Source: a virus
Virus record (IMG/VR): IMGVR_UViG_3300036886_000363
Span: 1 to 64,000 of that record
Length of the DNA: 64,000 bases
Strand: one strand, 5' to 3'
In this document: positions 47,721 to 55,635 of the stretch, piece after piece
How positions within the stretch are numbered: position 1 is the first letter of the stretch
Layout of the letters: every line of letters starts with the position of its first letter
The notes under the pieces: model-generated
Databases searched by the model: none
Told to the model about the DNA's origin: nothing
Seen by the model: the letters and a program-made list of their open reading frames with translations, nothing else
Program-made: the position numbers and the translations under genes

Positions 47721-47859
47721 TAAGGAGGAATATCCGGAGTTGTATGCAGCCATCTGTTCTTCATATAGGTTTGTTCCAGAAAAATTTACTCTGCCGGATT
47801 TGAGAGGCAGATTTATGAGAGGATGGACTGAAGACTTTTCAGATGGAGGAGGAATATAA
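47683..47859 (+). CDS. Mini tail-collar-domain protein, 58 aa
   Basis: MKGEDLHGGEILSKEEYPEL then YAAICSSYRFVPEKFTLPDL and RGRFMRGWTEDFSDGGG. The LSxEEYPELYAAI...FxLPDLRGRFxRG pattern is the phage tail collar domain, normally part of a long fibre. Here it stands alone, so it may bind a fibre as a small accessory. Confidence 0.7.
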   Translation: MKGEDLHGGEILSKEEYPELYAAICSSYRFVPEKFTLPDLRGRFMRGWTEDFSDGGGI

Positions 47860-47860
47860 A

Positions 47861-48361
47861 ATGTCAAGATCACAGACAGGAAATAGAAATGCCTTCTTAG
47901 ACATGATTGCAGATTCGGAATTAGGCCAGAGGATACTCGCCGGATCTGATGATGGATATAATGTCGAGGTCGGCAGTACCCCGGATAACATTATCCTGAT
48001 CGCGAACTACGACGATCATCCCCATATTGTTGAGCATATTCATCGCAGAGACGGGACGGATATTCCCTCAAGTGCTGCCGGGCGTTATCAGGCGCTTGGA
48101 CATATTTTCGATTCTTATCGGAAGAGCCTCAATCTGCAAGCTCCTTATTTTTCTCCTGAAAATCAAGATGCAGTCACAATCCAGCAAATAAGAGAATGTC
48201 ATGCACTGCCGGATATCGATGCAGGCAATATCGAATCTGCTATTCCAAAGGTCGCGCATCTCTGGGCAAGTTTCCCGGGTGCAGGATATAAAGATCAGCA
48301 CATGAATAAGATCACTCAACTACTCGCAGCATTTACAGCTGCTGGTGGAATATTGGCATAG
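47861..48361 (+). CDS. Endolysin, lambda R-like lytic transglycosylase
   Basis: Start at ATG 47861 behind GGAGGAGGA; 166 residues. NRNAFLDMIADSELGQRILA (Glu20 at the lambda R catalytic position), DHPHIVEHIHRRDGTDIPSS, SSAAGRYQALGHIFDSYRKS, FSPENQDAVTIQQIRE and VAHLWASFPGAGYKDQHMNK match the family in order. It cuts peptidoglycan glycan strands; needs a holin to reach it. Confidence 0.9.
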   Translation: MSRSQTGNRNAFLDMIADSELGQRILAGSDDGYNVEVGSTPDNIILIANYDDHPHIVEHIHRRDGTDIPSSAAGRYQALGHIFDSYRKSLNLQAPYFSPENQDAVTIQQIRECHALPDIDAGNIESAIPKVAHLWASFPGAGYKDQHMNKITQLLAAFTAAGGILA

Positions 48362-48373
48362 GGAGGTGAATAT

Positions 48374-48562
48374 ATGGTAACATTGAAGGTCATCATTGCA
48401 ATTGTGATTGTTCTTTTGATTCTCGCCGTTGTTGGAGTTTTTGTCTATCGAAATAACAAGGCGAAGATTCTCGCAGCAGCCGACAAGGCGACAGCAGTAG
48501 CAGACAAGGTGGTTGATGCAGAACAGAAAGCAAAAGATATTGCGGCGACATTAAAGAAGTAA
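48374..48562 (+). CDS. Single-span holin-like or spanin-like protein, 62 aa
   Basis: MVTLKVIIAIVIVLLILAVV GVFVYRNN is one strong membrane helix, followed by an alanine-rich amphipathic helix (AADKATAVADKVVDAEQKAK). Directly after the endolysin gene. Could be a class III-type holin or lysis regulator; the fold does not decide. Confidence 0.6.
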   Translation: MVTLKVIIAIVIVLLILAVVGVFVYRNNKAKILAAADKATAVADKVVDAEQKAKDIAATLKK

Positions 48563-48593
48563 CGGCGCAAAGAAAAGTGATGACAAGCTAACG

Positions 48594-48671
48594 AAAAAGG
48601 AGAGGGTGTGAAACAAACTAAACTATCGTCCGCAACGAGGGTTAGGTCACGACATTCCCTCTCCATTTTTT
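48594..48671 (+). ncRNA. Candidate structured RNA with nested helices and terminal T-run
   Basis: Four nested complementary pairs: AAAAAGGAGAGGG (48594-48606) with CCCTCTCCATTTTT (48657-48671, one bulged A), GTGA (48608-48611) with TCAC (48647-48650), CTAA (48618-48621) with TTAG (48642-48645), TCGT (48626-48629) with ACGA (48635-48638) around CCGCA. No gene occupies the 123-nt gap, and TTTTTT follows. Could be a terminator with a long arm or a small RNA. Confidence 0.6.
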
Positions 48672-48685
48672 AAAAAGGAATTATC

Positions 48686-48874
48686 ATGACAACAGCAAAT
48701 ACAATGTCAATAGGCGATATCCAGCAGGCATTAAATGAGTTCAATAATAAAGACCTTGCAGTTTATGTATCGATTGCCGGTGTCGCATATTCGATTTCAT
48801 CGATAGGATTAAATCCGGTGCTGGGGCAAGATGTCCAGATAGTTATCTATTGTCAACCAATGGCAATTTCATAA
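48686..48874 (+). CDS. Hypothetical protein, 62 aa
   Basis: MTTANTMSIGDIQQALNEFN then NKDLAVYVSIAGVAYSISSI. Small alpha/beta, moderately hydrophobic. First gene after the structured RNA. No family recognised. Confidence 0.6.
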   Translation: MTTANTMSIGDIQQALNEFNNKDLAVYVSIAGVAYSISSIGLNPVLGQDVQIVIYCQPMAIS

Positions 48875-48887
48875 AAGGAGGTCAGAG

Positions 48888-49208
48888 ATGCCAAGTCCAG
48901 ATGAGAATAAAAAGGTCAATGAAGGGTTTTTTAGAATGCTCAATTCGGAGCCGAGGAATGGTGCGGGCGCCTTCTTGAATAATTATGAGGAGAGAATGAA
49001 TGTTCAAATCGGCAGTCCTTTCCTCAAAGTTCTTCAGGAAGAAAAGGTGGAGGAAGATACATATTACAATCTTGTTTGCAGAATTGACAAACTTGAAAAG
49101 AAGATCAATAAAATAATGATCCATCTGGGCATCGATGACAAATCAGAAATTTTGGTTGTTGGAAAGGCAATGATAAATCCATATAAGATGAAAGGAGGTC
49201 AGTCATGA
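48888..49208 (+). CDS. Hypothetical protein, 106 aa
   Basis: MPSPDENKKVNEGFFRMLNS; a helical end with YNLVCRIDKLEKKINKIMIH as likely coiled coil. Ribosome site AAAGGAGG. ATGA with the next gene. Function unknown. Confidence 0.6.
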   Translation: MPSPDENKKVNEGFFRMLNSEPRNGAGAFLNNYEERMNVQIGSPFLKVLQEEKVEEDTYYNLVCRIDKLEKKINKIMIHLGIDDKSEILVVGKAMINPYKMKGGQS

Positions 49209-49477
49209 AATTTAGCGAGCAAGCAAAGGTCTGGTTGAAAGGATTTATCTCTGCGGTCATCTCAGGGTTGTCAGGTGGGGTAGGATGTTTAATCGCAGAG
49301 CCTACTACCTTTAATTTTACGGAGACCGGATTTATATCGCTGGCAAAGGTTTGCGGAGTGTCTGCATTGATAGGAGCTGCCAATTATATAAAGCAGTCGC
49401 CATTGCCATCCAGTAATTGTGGGCCTCCGCCTGCAATGCCTGATCCGGCGGCAGCTCCCGGGACACCGACAAAATGA
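49205..49477 (+). CDS. Holin-like protein, 90 aa
   Basis: Two membrane segments, AKVWLKGFISAVISGLSGGV GCL and LAKVCGVSALIGAANYIKQS, followed by a proline-rich cytosolic tail (PPPAMPDPAAAPGTPTK). The WLKGxxSAxIxGxxGG ... SALIGAANYIKQSPLP pattern recurs in phage holins. It probably permeabilises the inner membrane for the endolysin. Confidence 0.75.
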   Translation: MKFSEQAKVWLKGFISAVISGLSGGVGCLIAEPTTFNFTETGFISLAKVCGVSALIGAANYIKQSPLPSSNCGPPPAMPDPAAAPGTPTK

Positions 49478-49501
49478 CGATAAAGGGAAAGGAGACCAGT
49501 C

Positions 49502-49783
49502 ATGAAAAAGGATGAAATAATGTTAACGGCCTTTGCAGATAAATTGATGGCCAAATTTATGGAGTTGAATCCGGACGACAAGCCGATATCATGGTGTATA
49601 AAACTTATTAGCAACGATCAGGAATATAAGAATGCTGCATTGATGAGTCTTTCAAATGATGTTAGTCTTCTTTGTCTTCCTGAGAAGATCCACGATGTCA
49701 TAACAAACGAAGCTGTCTTTGATTTCTTTGAAATGGAAGATAGTTGGTATTTATTCGCTCTCGTACAGAGCAAATTTGCATAA
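49502..49783 (+). CDS. Hypothetical protein, 93 aa
   Basis: MKKDEIMLTAFADKLMAKFM, then LISNDQEYKNAALMSLSNDV. All helical. Between holin-like and i-spanin genes. No domain recognised. Confidence 0.6.
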   Translation: MKKDEIMLTAFADKLMAKFMELNPDDKPISWCIKLISNDQEYKNAALMSLSNDVSLLCLPEKIHDVITNEAVFDFFEMEDSWYLFALVQSKFA

Positions 49784-49794
49784 GGAGAATAATC

Positions 49795-50274
49795 ATGTTA
49801 GGACTACCGCCTTATCTAAATCCGAAAAACATATTGCTGACTCTTCTGGGCATCGCACTGATCTCAACCGGATTCCTCTATCTTACCCAGAGGACGACCC
49901 TCGCGACAACGAAGGCCAATCTCGAAAGTTGCCAGAAAGACCTTTCTATCGAGAAGATTGATCTTGCCGATTGTGAAAAGAATGTCGCAGCTGTGAAGAC
50001 CCAGTACGAGCAGGCAGAGCAGACCAATGCCAATACAAATACCGTGAGAGATAAAATATGGACGATTGTTAATAAACATACAGTCACGGCGCCCGGGCCT
50101 GCCCAAACAAATCCTCAAATAGTAACCGCTGCCCCTGCAGCCCAGCCAAAGGAGATGGTGATCGACAATGAAACACAGAAAAAACTTGATGATCTGTTTG
50201 CTGTTGCCAATAGTACTGTCGTTGCTTTTAATACAAGGGTGCGCGCATCGGCAGGAGTTGGTGGTTCCAAATGA
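49795..50274 (+). CDS. i-spanin (Rz-like)
   Basis: Start at ATG 49795 behind AAGGAGAAT; 159 residues. N-terminal signal-anchor (ILLTLLGIALISTGFLYL, about 13-30) then a periplasmic coiled coil (NLESCQKDLSIEKIDLADCE) and a Pro/Ala linker. The Rz1-like gene is embedded in its 3' end in another frame, the classic Rz/Rz1 arrangement. Joins inner and outer membranes for lysis of a diderm host. Confidence 0.82.
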   Translation: MLGLPPYLNPKNILLTLLGIALISTGFLYLTQRTTLATTKANLESCQKDLSIEKIDLADCEKNVAAVKTQYEQAEQTNANTNTVRDKIWTIVNKHTVTAPGPAQTNPQIVTAAPAAQPKEMVIDNETQKKLDDLFAVANSTVVAFNTRVRASAGVGGSK

Positions 50275-50473
50275 GCCTGTAAAGTGCGGGGATCCCCTTG
50301 CTCCTCAGCTCATAGCAACGAAGCCCTGCATTCCATTGACGACAATGGAAGATTATCTTCAATGTCTTGTCGCCAATACTGGCATCCTCGCAAATGATCT
50401 CAATGAAATGAACGGATATACGGAGAAGCTCGAAGATGCAGTACGCTGCTACAAATCTTCAAACACAAAGTAG
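50168..50473 (+). CDS. o-spanin lipoprotein (Rz1-like), overlapping the i-spanin gene
   Basis: 101 residues: MKHRKNLMICLLLPIVLSLL then LIQGC, a lipobox with Cys25. The mature part carries four cysteines and ends YTEKLEDAVRCYKSSNTK. It starts 107 nt inside the i-spanin gene in another frame and ends inside the large terminase start. Outer-membrane partner for fusion at lysis. Confidence 0.85.
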   Translation: MKHRKNLMICLLLPIVLSLLLIQGCAHRQELVVPNEPVKCGDPLAPQLIATKPCIPLTTMEDYLQCLVANTGILANDLNEMNGYTEKLEDAVRCYKSSNTK

Positions 50474-51785
50474 CACTATTCCGGAGATCATTGTCCGGCT
50501 CCCGATGCCGACTCCGAAGCAGCGGGATTTTATTTACAGTCCTGCCAAACGGAAAATAGTTAAAGCCGGAAGGCGAGGAGGCAAGACTGTTGGTGTCGGT
50601 ATAATGGGGATCGAAGACTTTATGTCTAATTATAGGGTCTTGTATGCAGCGCCGACTCAGGAACAGATTGCGAGATTCTGGTTTACGGTTTGCAAGGCAT
50701 TGGAAGAGCCCCTTGAAAAAGGATATCTCTACAAAAATGAATCGGATCACATTATTGAATGGGAAGATTGGATCCTCAAGAAATGGCAGGAACAGGGAAT
50801 CGACCGATCTGAAAATAGGATACGGGCAAAGACAGCATGGAATGCAGATACCCTTCGAGGAGATTATGCAGACAAGCTGCTTCTCGATGAGTGGCAGTTA
50901 ATGAATGAGGATGCATGGGGATATGTCGGAGCGCCCATGCTCATGGATACAAATGGAGATGTCGTTTTTATTTACACCCCTCCGAGTCTCCAATCAAGAT
51001 CGGTAAGCAAAGCGCGGGATCCCCAGCATGCCGCAAAGCTCTTTAAAAAGATATCAGCGCTACAGAAGGTAAGGCCAGACAGATATGCTGCATTCCATTT
51101 TACATCTCGTGACAATCCTCATCTCAGTGAAGAGGCTCTAAACGAGATCGCAGATGATATGACATCTGAAGCTTATAGAATGGAAATTCTCGCAGAGGAT
51201 CTTGATGAAGCGCTCGGCTCTCTCTGGAAGCGTGCGACAATCGAGAAGTATCGAATCCAGACATGGGATACAGAAAAGCTTCCCCGCGAGTATGAACTTA
51301 TTATGGTTGGTGTCGATCCCTCTGCAACAAGTACGGGTGATGAGGCGGGGATAATTGCAGCAGGCAAGAAAGGGAAAGAAGGATTTACACTTAAAGATGC
51401 GTCTGTCCAAGGATCTCCTCTCACATGGGCAAAGGCCGCTGTTGCTTTGTACCACGATCTCAAGGCGAATAAGATCGTGGCAGAAGCTAACAATGGAGGA
51501 GAGATGGTTTCGACGGTTATTGCTCAGGTTGATCCCAATGTCCCCGTCACTCTTGTCCATGCGTCAAGAGGCAAGCAGACAAGGGCTGAACCTGTTTCTG
51601 CTCTTGCCGAGAAGGGGAAGGATCATCATGTAGGCAATTTCCCATATCTCGAAGATGAAATGTGTTTATGGGTGCCCGGAAGGCCATCTCCGAATAGGAT
51701 GGATGCAAAGGTCTGGGCTTATACAGGACTTGGATTGGTCGGTACTGGCGGTACTGATTGGGAGGCAGTTGTCGGAGGAAATTAA
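50436..51785 (+). CDS. terL: Terminase large subunit
   Basis: 449 residues. ATPase: PTPKQRDFIYSPAKRKIVKA, GRRGGKTVGVGIMGIEDF (Walker A 45-51), VLYAAPTQEQIARFWFTV, DKLLLDEWQLMNEDAWGYVG (Walker B 148-153), VVFIYTPPSLQS. Nuclease: LIMVGVDPSATSTGDEAGII (Asp294), IVAEANNGGEMVSTVIAQ and a late Asp in RMDAKVWAYTGLGL. Packs DNA into the portal. Its start overlaps the o-spanin gene, so packaging and lysis genes are interlocked. Confidence 0.95.
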   Translation: MQYAATNLQTQSSTIPEIIVRLPMPTPKQRDFIYSPAKRKIVKAGRRGGKTVGVGIMGIEDFMSNYRVLYAAPTQEQIARFWFTVCKALEEPLEKGYLYKNESDHIIEWEDWILKKWQEQGIDRSENRIRAKTAWNADTLRGDYADKLLLDEWQLMNEDAWGYVGAPMLMDTNGDVVFIYTPPSLQSRSVSKARDPQHAAKLFKKISALQKVRPDRYAAFHFTSRDNPHLSEEALNEIADDMTSEAYRMEILAEDLDEALGSLWKRATIEKYRIQTWDTEKLPREYELIMVGVDPSATSTGDEAGIIAAGKKGKEGFTLKDASVQGSPLTWAKAAVALYHDLKANKIVAEANNGGEMVSTVIAQVDPNVPVTLVHASRGKQTRAEPVSALAEKGKDHHVGNFPYLEDEMCLWVPGRPSPNRMDAKVWAYTGLGLVGTGGTDWEAVVGGN

Positions 51786-51787
51786 AA

Positions 51788-52147
51788 ATGCCAACAATTC
51801 AATTGAGTGATGCAAATGGAGTTAAATATTATTTTCAATGTACTCAGGGAGATGGATCTTTAGCCAACCCATTCATCCCAGATAGTGAAGATACTAATCT
51901 TGAATTTATGCTTCATATTCTGCTTGATCTGCTTTCAAACCCTGTCTGGTTAAATGCAGCTTTGAATGCTCTTCAAGTTTCTCAGGCGACAGCTGCAAAC
52001 TTGAACTGCACGGCTTCAATCGCCGGCGCTCAAACCCTTGCGACCTTAACAAACGTGGCTCAACATGGAGCAGTTCCTGCGGATCCTCTTGTCCCCGGGA
52101 TGATGGATGCCGCGTGGGGATCAGATATCAGAGCGATTTTGACATAG
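51788..52147 (+). CDS. Hypothetical virion-type protein, 119 aa
   Basis: Start at ATG 51788 behind CGGAGGAAAT. MPTIQLSDANGVKYYFQCTQ, then GAQTLATLTNVAQHGAVPAD. Compact, beta-rich, no charge clusters; its second half resembles tail-associated structural proteins. No family recognised. Confidence 0.6.
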   Translation: MPTIQLSDANGVKYYFQCTQGDGSLANPFIPDSEDTNLEFMLHILLDLLSNPVWLNAALNALQVSQATAANLNCTASIAGAQTLATLTNVAQHGAVPADPLVPGMMDAAWGSDIRAILT

Positions 52148-52156
52148 GAGGATAAA

Positions 52157-53788
52157 ATGCCAATACTTGATAAGGTAAAACCAATAATAGATTACCCGCG
52201 TTGGAGACAACCTGCACCAACCCTTAACGCTCATGCTGCTGGATCTGCGATTTGTTTTGACAAGAGGAATGATAATAGCAGGCATCCCCTTCTATATCAA
52301 CTTGTCTCCGCGGCGGTATTGAATGCCTATGATCCAAGACAGGACGGATGGTCATTCGTTGGCAACCCCGGCCTCTCTGCCTTTGGAGCTGGATCGTGTG
52401 CAGTATTTTGTCCTTCTCAGGGAGTCAGGGGAACACTGGGCAGCGGTTCGACGAGCACTTCAATTGTCGTTGGAAGTGTTCTTACTGCGGTTATCGCAGG
52501 GCAACTTACGGGAAATAGAATCCGCATGATCGGGAATAATAATGCGGGAAGTTGCGGGAGAATAGAAGAGAGAATGATAATTGGCAACTCTGCAGGAACA
52601 AGTCCTACAATTTATCTCGATAGTCCTCTTTCATATTCCTACATAAGTGGCGATGCATTTGAAATTCATTCGGGCAGGGTCTATATGTTGGGCACGACAG
52701 CTGGAGCAACCCAGTTGAGATATTATGATACGATTTATCAGACATTGACAAGTGCAGGCAATACCACCTTGACAATCGCGGTTGATTCTGAAATGGTTTG
52801 TCTCGATGAAGACTATGTCCCTTATGATAGAAAGCCTGGCGAGGGGTTGGTTGTTACATCTTCTTCTCCTGCAATCACTTACGATACTGGAGGGATCGTA
52901 AAGTATTGTTTACAGGCATCTGCGGTGGGAGTTGGAACAGTGACAGGATCTGCAGCGGGGGGAGACAATAATATTCTTGCAAATGAATATCGAAATTTCC
53001 AGATTAGGATTGTCGAAGATACGACAACTCCAACTGCTGTTGGACAAAGGGCTACAATCGCGTCTCATACGGCAGGAGCTGCTTCTCCTCTTATTGTTTA
53101 TACTCTGGGCGCCAACTGGGGAGTGAGGCCTTCAAACAATGCCAAGTATGTCATCGAGAATCCGAATGTCATATTGCTCTTCGCTCAGGCTGCGGGCACA
53201 ACAATTTATACTTATAATCCGACACCTGCGACAATCAATAATGGAACAAATACGATCACAACAGGAGCTTTCTCCACGCCCTATTTCGGAGTGAGGGGTT
53301 CGGCTGTTGGAGCAGGAACTTTTTATCTTCCATCATGGTCTCATGAGCCTGTTCTCAATGCAGACGGAACAAAACAATCTCGTCATAGTTTCATTTACTC
53401 TATCAGGGGAGGAGGCGGCACTCAGATTGATATGCTTGATATTGCCGGAGGTACGACAGGAGCCTGGACAAATGCTCTTGCATATATTGGTCAGCAGACA
53501 GCATTCAATACTGCTTCTTGTGGGAATATGGCTCCATTCGATCAGAATGGAATGTATGGATATTGTATTCTAAATGCAACAAATAATATGTATCGTTTTG
53601 ATATCAAGAATAGAATCATGTGGCCATGGAAGCAGTTGCCTGTTCAGTCCGGAGCCGCGGCAGTGGGAGGAAGAGTTGAAATAATTCCATATATGACTAC
53701 AGGAAATTCTCCGACAGACAAAGTGAGTCTGGTATTTGTAAACAGTCATCTTTCAACGGTCATGTATAGGGCGGAGGTAATATCATGA
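52157..53788 (+). CDS. Large beta-rich structural protein, 543 aa
   Basis: MPILDKVKPIIDYPRWRQPA. Repeating beta segments rich in Gly, Thr and Ser (QGVRGTLGSGSTSTSIVVGS, GRVYMLGTTAGATQLRYYDT, NGMYGYCILNATNNMYRFDI) suggest a beta-propeller or tail-surface protein. No signal or coiled coil. Encoded after terL with the other virion genes. Confidence 0.65.
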   Translation: MPILDKVKPIIDYPRWRQPAPTLNAHAAGSAICFDKRNDNSRHPLLYQLVSAAVLNAYDPRQDGWSFVGNPGLSAFGAGSCAVFCPSQGVRGTLGSGSTSTSIVVGSVLTAVIAGQLTGNRIRMIGNNNAGSCGRIEERMIIGNSAGTSPTIYLDSPLSYSYISGDAFEIHSGRVYMLGTTAGATQLRYYDTIYQTLTSAGNTTLTIAVDSEMVCLDEDYVPYDRKPGEGLVVTSSSPAITYDTGGIVKYCLQASAVGVGTVTGSAAGGDNNILANEYRNFQIRIVEDTTTPTAVGQRATIASHTAGAASPLIVYTLGANWGVRPSNNAKYVIENPNVILLFAQAAGTTIYTYNPTPATINNGTNTITTGAFSTPYFGVRGSAVGAGTFYLPSWSHEPVLNADGTKQSRHSFIYSIRGGGGTQIDMLDIAGGTTGAWTNALAYIGQQTAFNTASCGNMAPFDQNGMYGYCILNATNNMYRFDIKNRIMWPWKQLPVQSGAAAVGGRVEIIPYMTTGNSPTDKVSLVFVNSHLSTVMYRAEVIS

Positions 53789-53988
53789 GGGCTGTAAGAA
53801 AAGCATTGGAAGTAGATGTCCAGATAGTTGCGTTTGCTTGTCTGATTCCTGTAAAGTCTCCAAATGGAGGCCCAGATAAATTGGAACAGGCAAATCCGGG
53901 AGACTATTTAATAACAAATTCTCAGGGAGAAAGTTATCCGATACGGGCAGACCTTTTTCTTGCCCAGTATGATATAGTGGAAGAATAA
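53785..53988 (+). CDS. Small PGDYL-motif protein, 67 aa
   Basis: MRAVRKALEVDVQIVAFACL, then EQANPGDYLITNSQGESYPI and RADLFLAQYDIVEE. The PGDYL-x-t...GE-x-Y-P-i...F-x-x-x-Y pattern recurs in short phage proteins of unknown role. Overlaps the next gene as TAATG. Confidence 0.7.
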   Translation: MRAVRKALEVDVQIVAFACLIPVKSPNGGPDKLEQANPGDYLITNSQGESYPIRADLFLAQYDIVEE

Positions 53989-54647
53989 TGAACGTTACTC
54001 AGGAAATATTGCTGAAACTTCTCAATCCGACTATTGCAAAAAAACAAGTCGCATCTGGAGGATTGTTAGTATCCGGACAAGCTCAGACAATTGAGAAGAT
54101 GAAACAGATCGCATCTGGAGGCCTGACGATATCAGGGAGTCCGAGATATCTTTCAAAGATGGTCTGTTCTGCGACGGGAGGGATCAATGTCGGAGGGGCA
54201 GCGGGATTCCTTGCAAAATTGGCATGTTCTCCTTCTGGAGGACTCTTTATATCCGGACATGCTCTTGCGACTATACTTCAGGATTTTGTTGCTATCGGAC
54301 AGGGAGGATTGCTTGTTTCCGGGCAGGCGAGTTATCGCTTAAAGCCTTCAGCCTTTAATTATATCGGATCCGGAGAGTTAGATATTGCCGGCATTTCTCA
54401 GATTGCATTCATATTGAAACAGATTACCGAAGGAGAGATTGATGTAAGCGGTCATGCTCTCTATGCCCATAATGTCGGCAAGATGAAATTTGGAGTTGTT
54501 GTTGATTGCCCATTTGCAAAAGCTCGTGTGATAACGATGACCGGCAGTGCAAGGGTGGTATCTCCGTCGGCAAAGGGAGAAACAATTGTAACTGAAGCGT
54601 CCTCGGAAGTGCTTGCTCCATCCGGGACAGCAAAAATATTAGATTAG
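53988..54647 (+). CDS. Tandem-repeat virion protein, 219 aa
   Basis: About seven units of 20-24 residues, each with GG[LI]x[IV][SG]G, for example ASGGLLVSGQAQ, ASGGLTISGSPR, ATGGINVGGAAG, PSGGLFISGHAL, GQGGLLVSGQAS, GSGELDIAGIS, EGEIDVSGHAL. The DNA copies share GATCGCATCTGGAGG. Probably forms a beta-roll or fibre-like stack on the virion. The C-terminal domain (VVVDCPFAKARVITMTGSAR) is not repetitive. Confidence 0.7.
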   Translation: MNVTQEILLKLLNPTIAKKQVASGGLLVSGQAQTIEKMKQIASGGLTISGSPRYLSKMVCSATGGINVGGAAGFLAKLACSPSGGLFISGHALATILQDFVAIGQGGLLVSGQASYRLKPSAFNYIGSGELDIAGISQIAFILKQITEGEIDVSGHALYAHNVGKMKFGVVVDCPFAKARVITMTGSARVVSPSAKGETIVTEASSEVLAPSGTAKILD

Positions 54648-54659
54648 GAGGGATTGAAA

Positions 54660-55067
54660 ATGACATTACTTGCTCCCAATGTTGGTGATGCGCAACTTCT
54701 GGGAATCGCATTGAATAAGAATGCTCAGGAGAACCAGATATTGAAGCTATTTACAAATAATAAAGTCCCGGCAAAGGGAGATACCGCCGCCAACTATACA
54801 GAAGCTGCCGGCAATGGATATGCGGCAATCCCTCTCACCGGAGCAAACTGGTCGATTGCCCTTGCCGGATCCCCGTCTGTTGAAACGGCTTCATACGCGA
54901 TGCAGGAATTTGATTTCACCGGGGCGCTCGGAAATGTCTACGGCTATTTTATTGTCGGAGCGATCTCCGGGATACTTCTCTGGGCGGAAGCTTTTACCGG
55001 TGGTCCTTTTAATGTAACCGGATCCCAGACACCGATCCAAGTAACACCGCAGATCACATTGAATTGA
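54660..55067 (+). CDS. Structural-type protein, 135 aa
   Basis: ATG 54660 follows GGAGGGATTGAAA. TLLAPNVGDAQLLGIALNKN, LKLFTNNKVPAKGDTAANYT and ALGNVYGYFIVGAISGILLW resemble short tail or decoration proteins found in many phage genomes. No enzymatic feature. Confidence 0.65.
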   Translation: MTLLAPNVGDAQLLGIALNKNAQENQILKLFTNNKVPAKGDTAANYTEAAGNGYAAIPLTGANWSIALAGSPSVETASYAMQEFDFTGALGNVYGYFIVGAISGILLWAEAFTGGPFNVTGSQTPIQVTPQITLN

Positions 55068-55075
55068 GGTGAACC

Positions 55076-55423
55076 ATGAGCAGCACACAGCTTCTACCAA
55101 ATGCGAGAGAGCAGAGCAGTTATGGGATCGAGGTTTCGAGTTTTGATTCGGCGGGAAATCCCTGCATCCCAAAGACGATGAATTGGTCTCTCATGGATAA
55201 ACAAAAGAATATCATCAACAGCCGACAGAATGTTCCTATCATCCCCACAGGTGTCTTCACGATCATAACTCTTGAAGGGGATGATCTCCAGATCGTAGAT
55301 CCTACGATGATTGTAGAGAATCGGGTTCTTGTTGTACAGGGAACAAATGATGATATCACGCTTGGCCAGGATTCTCCCTTTGAATATAGTTTCTTATTTG
55401 ATGTGGAAAGCATGGTGACATAA
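55076..55423 (+). CDS. Structural-type protein, 115 aa
   Basis: MSSTQLLPNAREQSSYGIEV, MNWSLMDKQKNIINSRQNVP, ITLEGDDLQIVDPTMIVENR. A single beta-sandwich is likely. Ends by TAATG overlap with the zinc-ribbon gene. Confidence 0.62.
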   Translation: MSSTQLLPNAREQSSYGIEVSSFDSAGNPCIPKTMNWSLMDKQKNIINSRQNVPIIPTGVFTIITLEGDDLQIVDPTMIVENRVLVVQGTNDDITLGQDSPFEYSFLFDVESMVT

Positions 55424-55635
55424 TGCAAGAGAGCTGGACTCCCCGTCGGGCAAAATCGACCTCTTGTATTTGTCCTCGTTGTATGGTCAAACATAGGATG
55501 AAATTGTTTTGGACGGGTGAATTGCCAGCTCGCAAGTTTTGCAATAGTTGTAATCAGATCGCGGAGAGAGATTATACTCCAGATTCTCTTTCAATCAGCC
55601 CAGATATACTGGAGGTTATGAATGCTTCTTTATGA
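55423..55635 (+). CDS. Zinc-ribbon protein, 70 aa
   Basis: MQESWTPRRAKSTSCICPRC, KHRMKLFWTGELPARKFCNS, CNQIAERDY: a CxC..C / CNSC zinc ribbon with W-T-G between the knuckles, a common small phage design. Overlaps the metallopeptidase start by 14 nt. Confidence 0.72.
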   Translation: MQESWTPRRAKSTSCICPRCMVKHRMKLFWTGELPARKFCNSCNQIAERDYTPDSLSISPDILEVMNASL

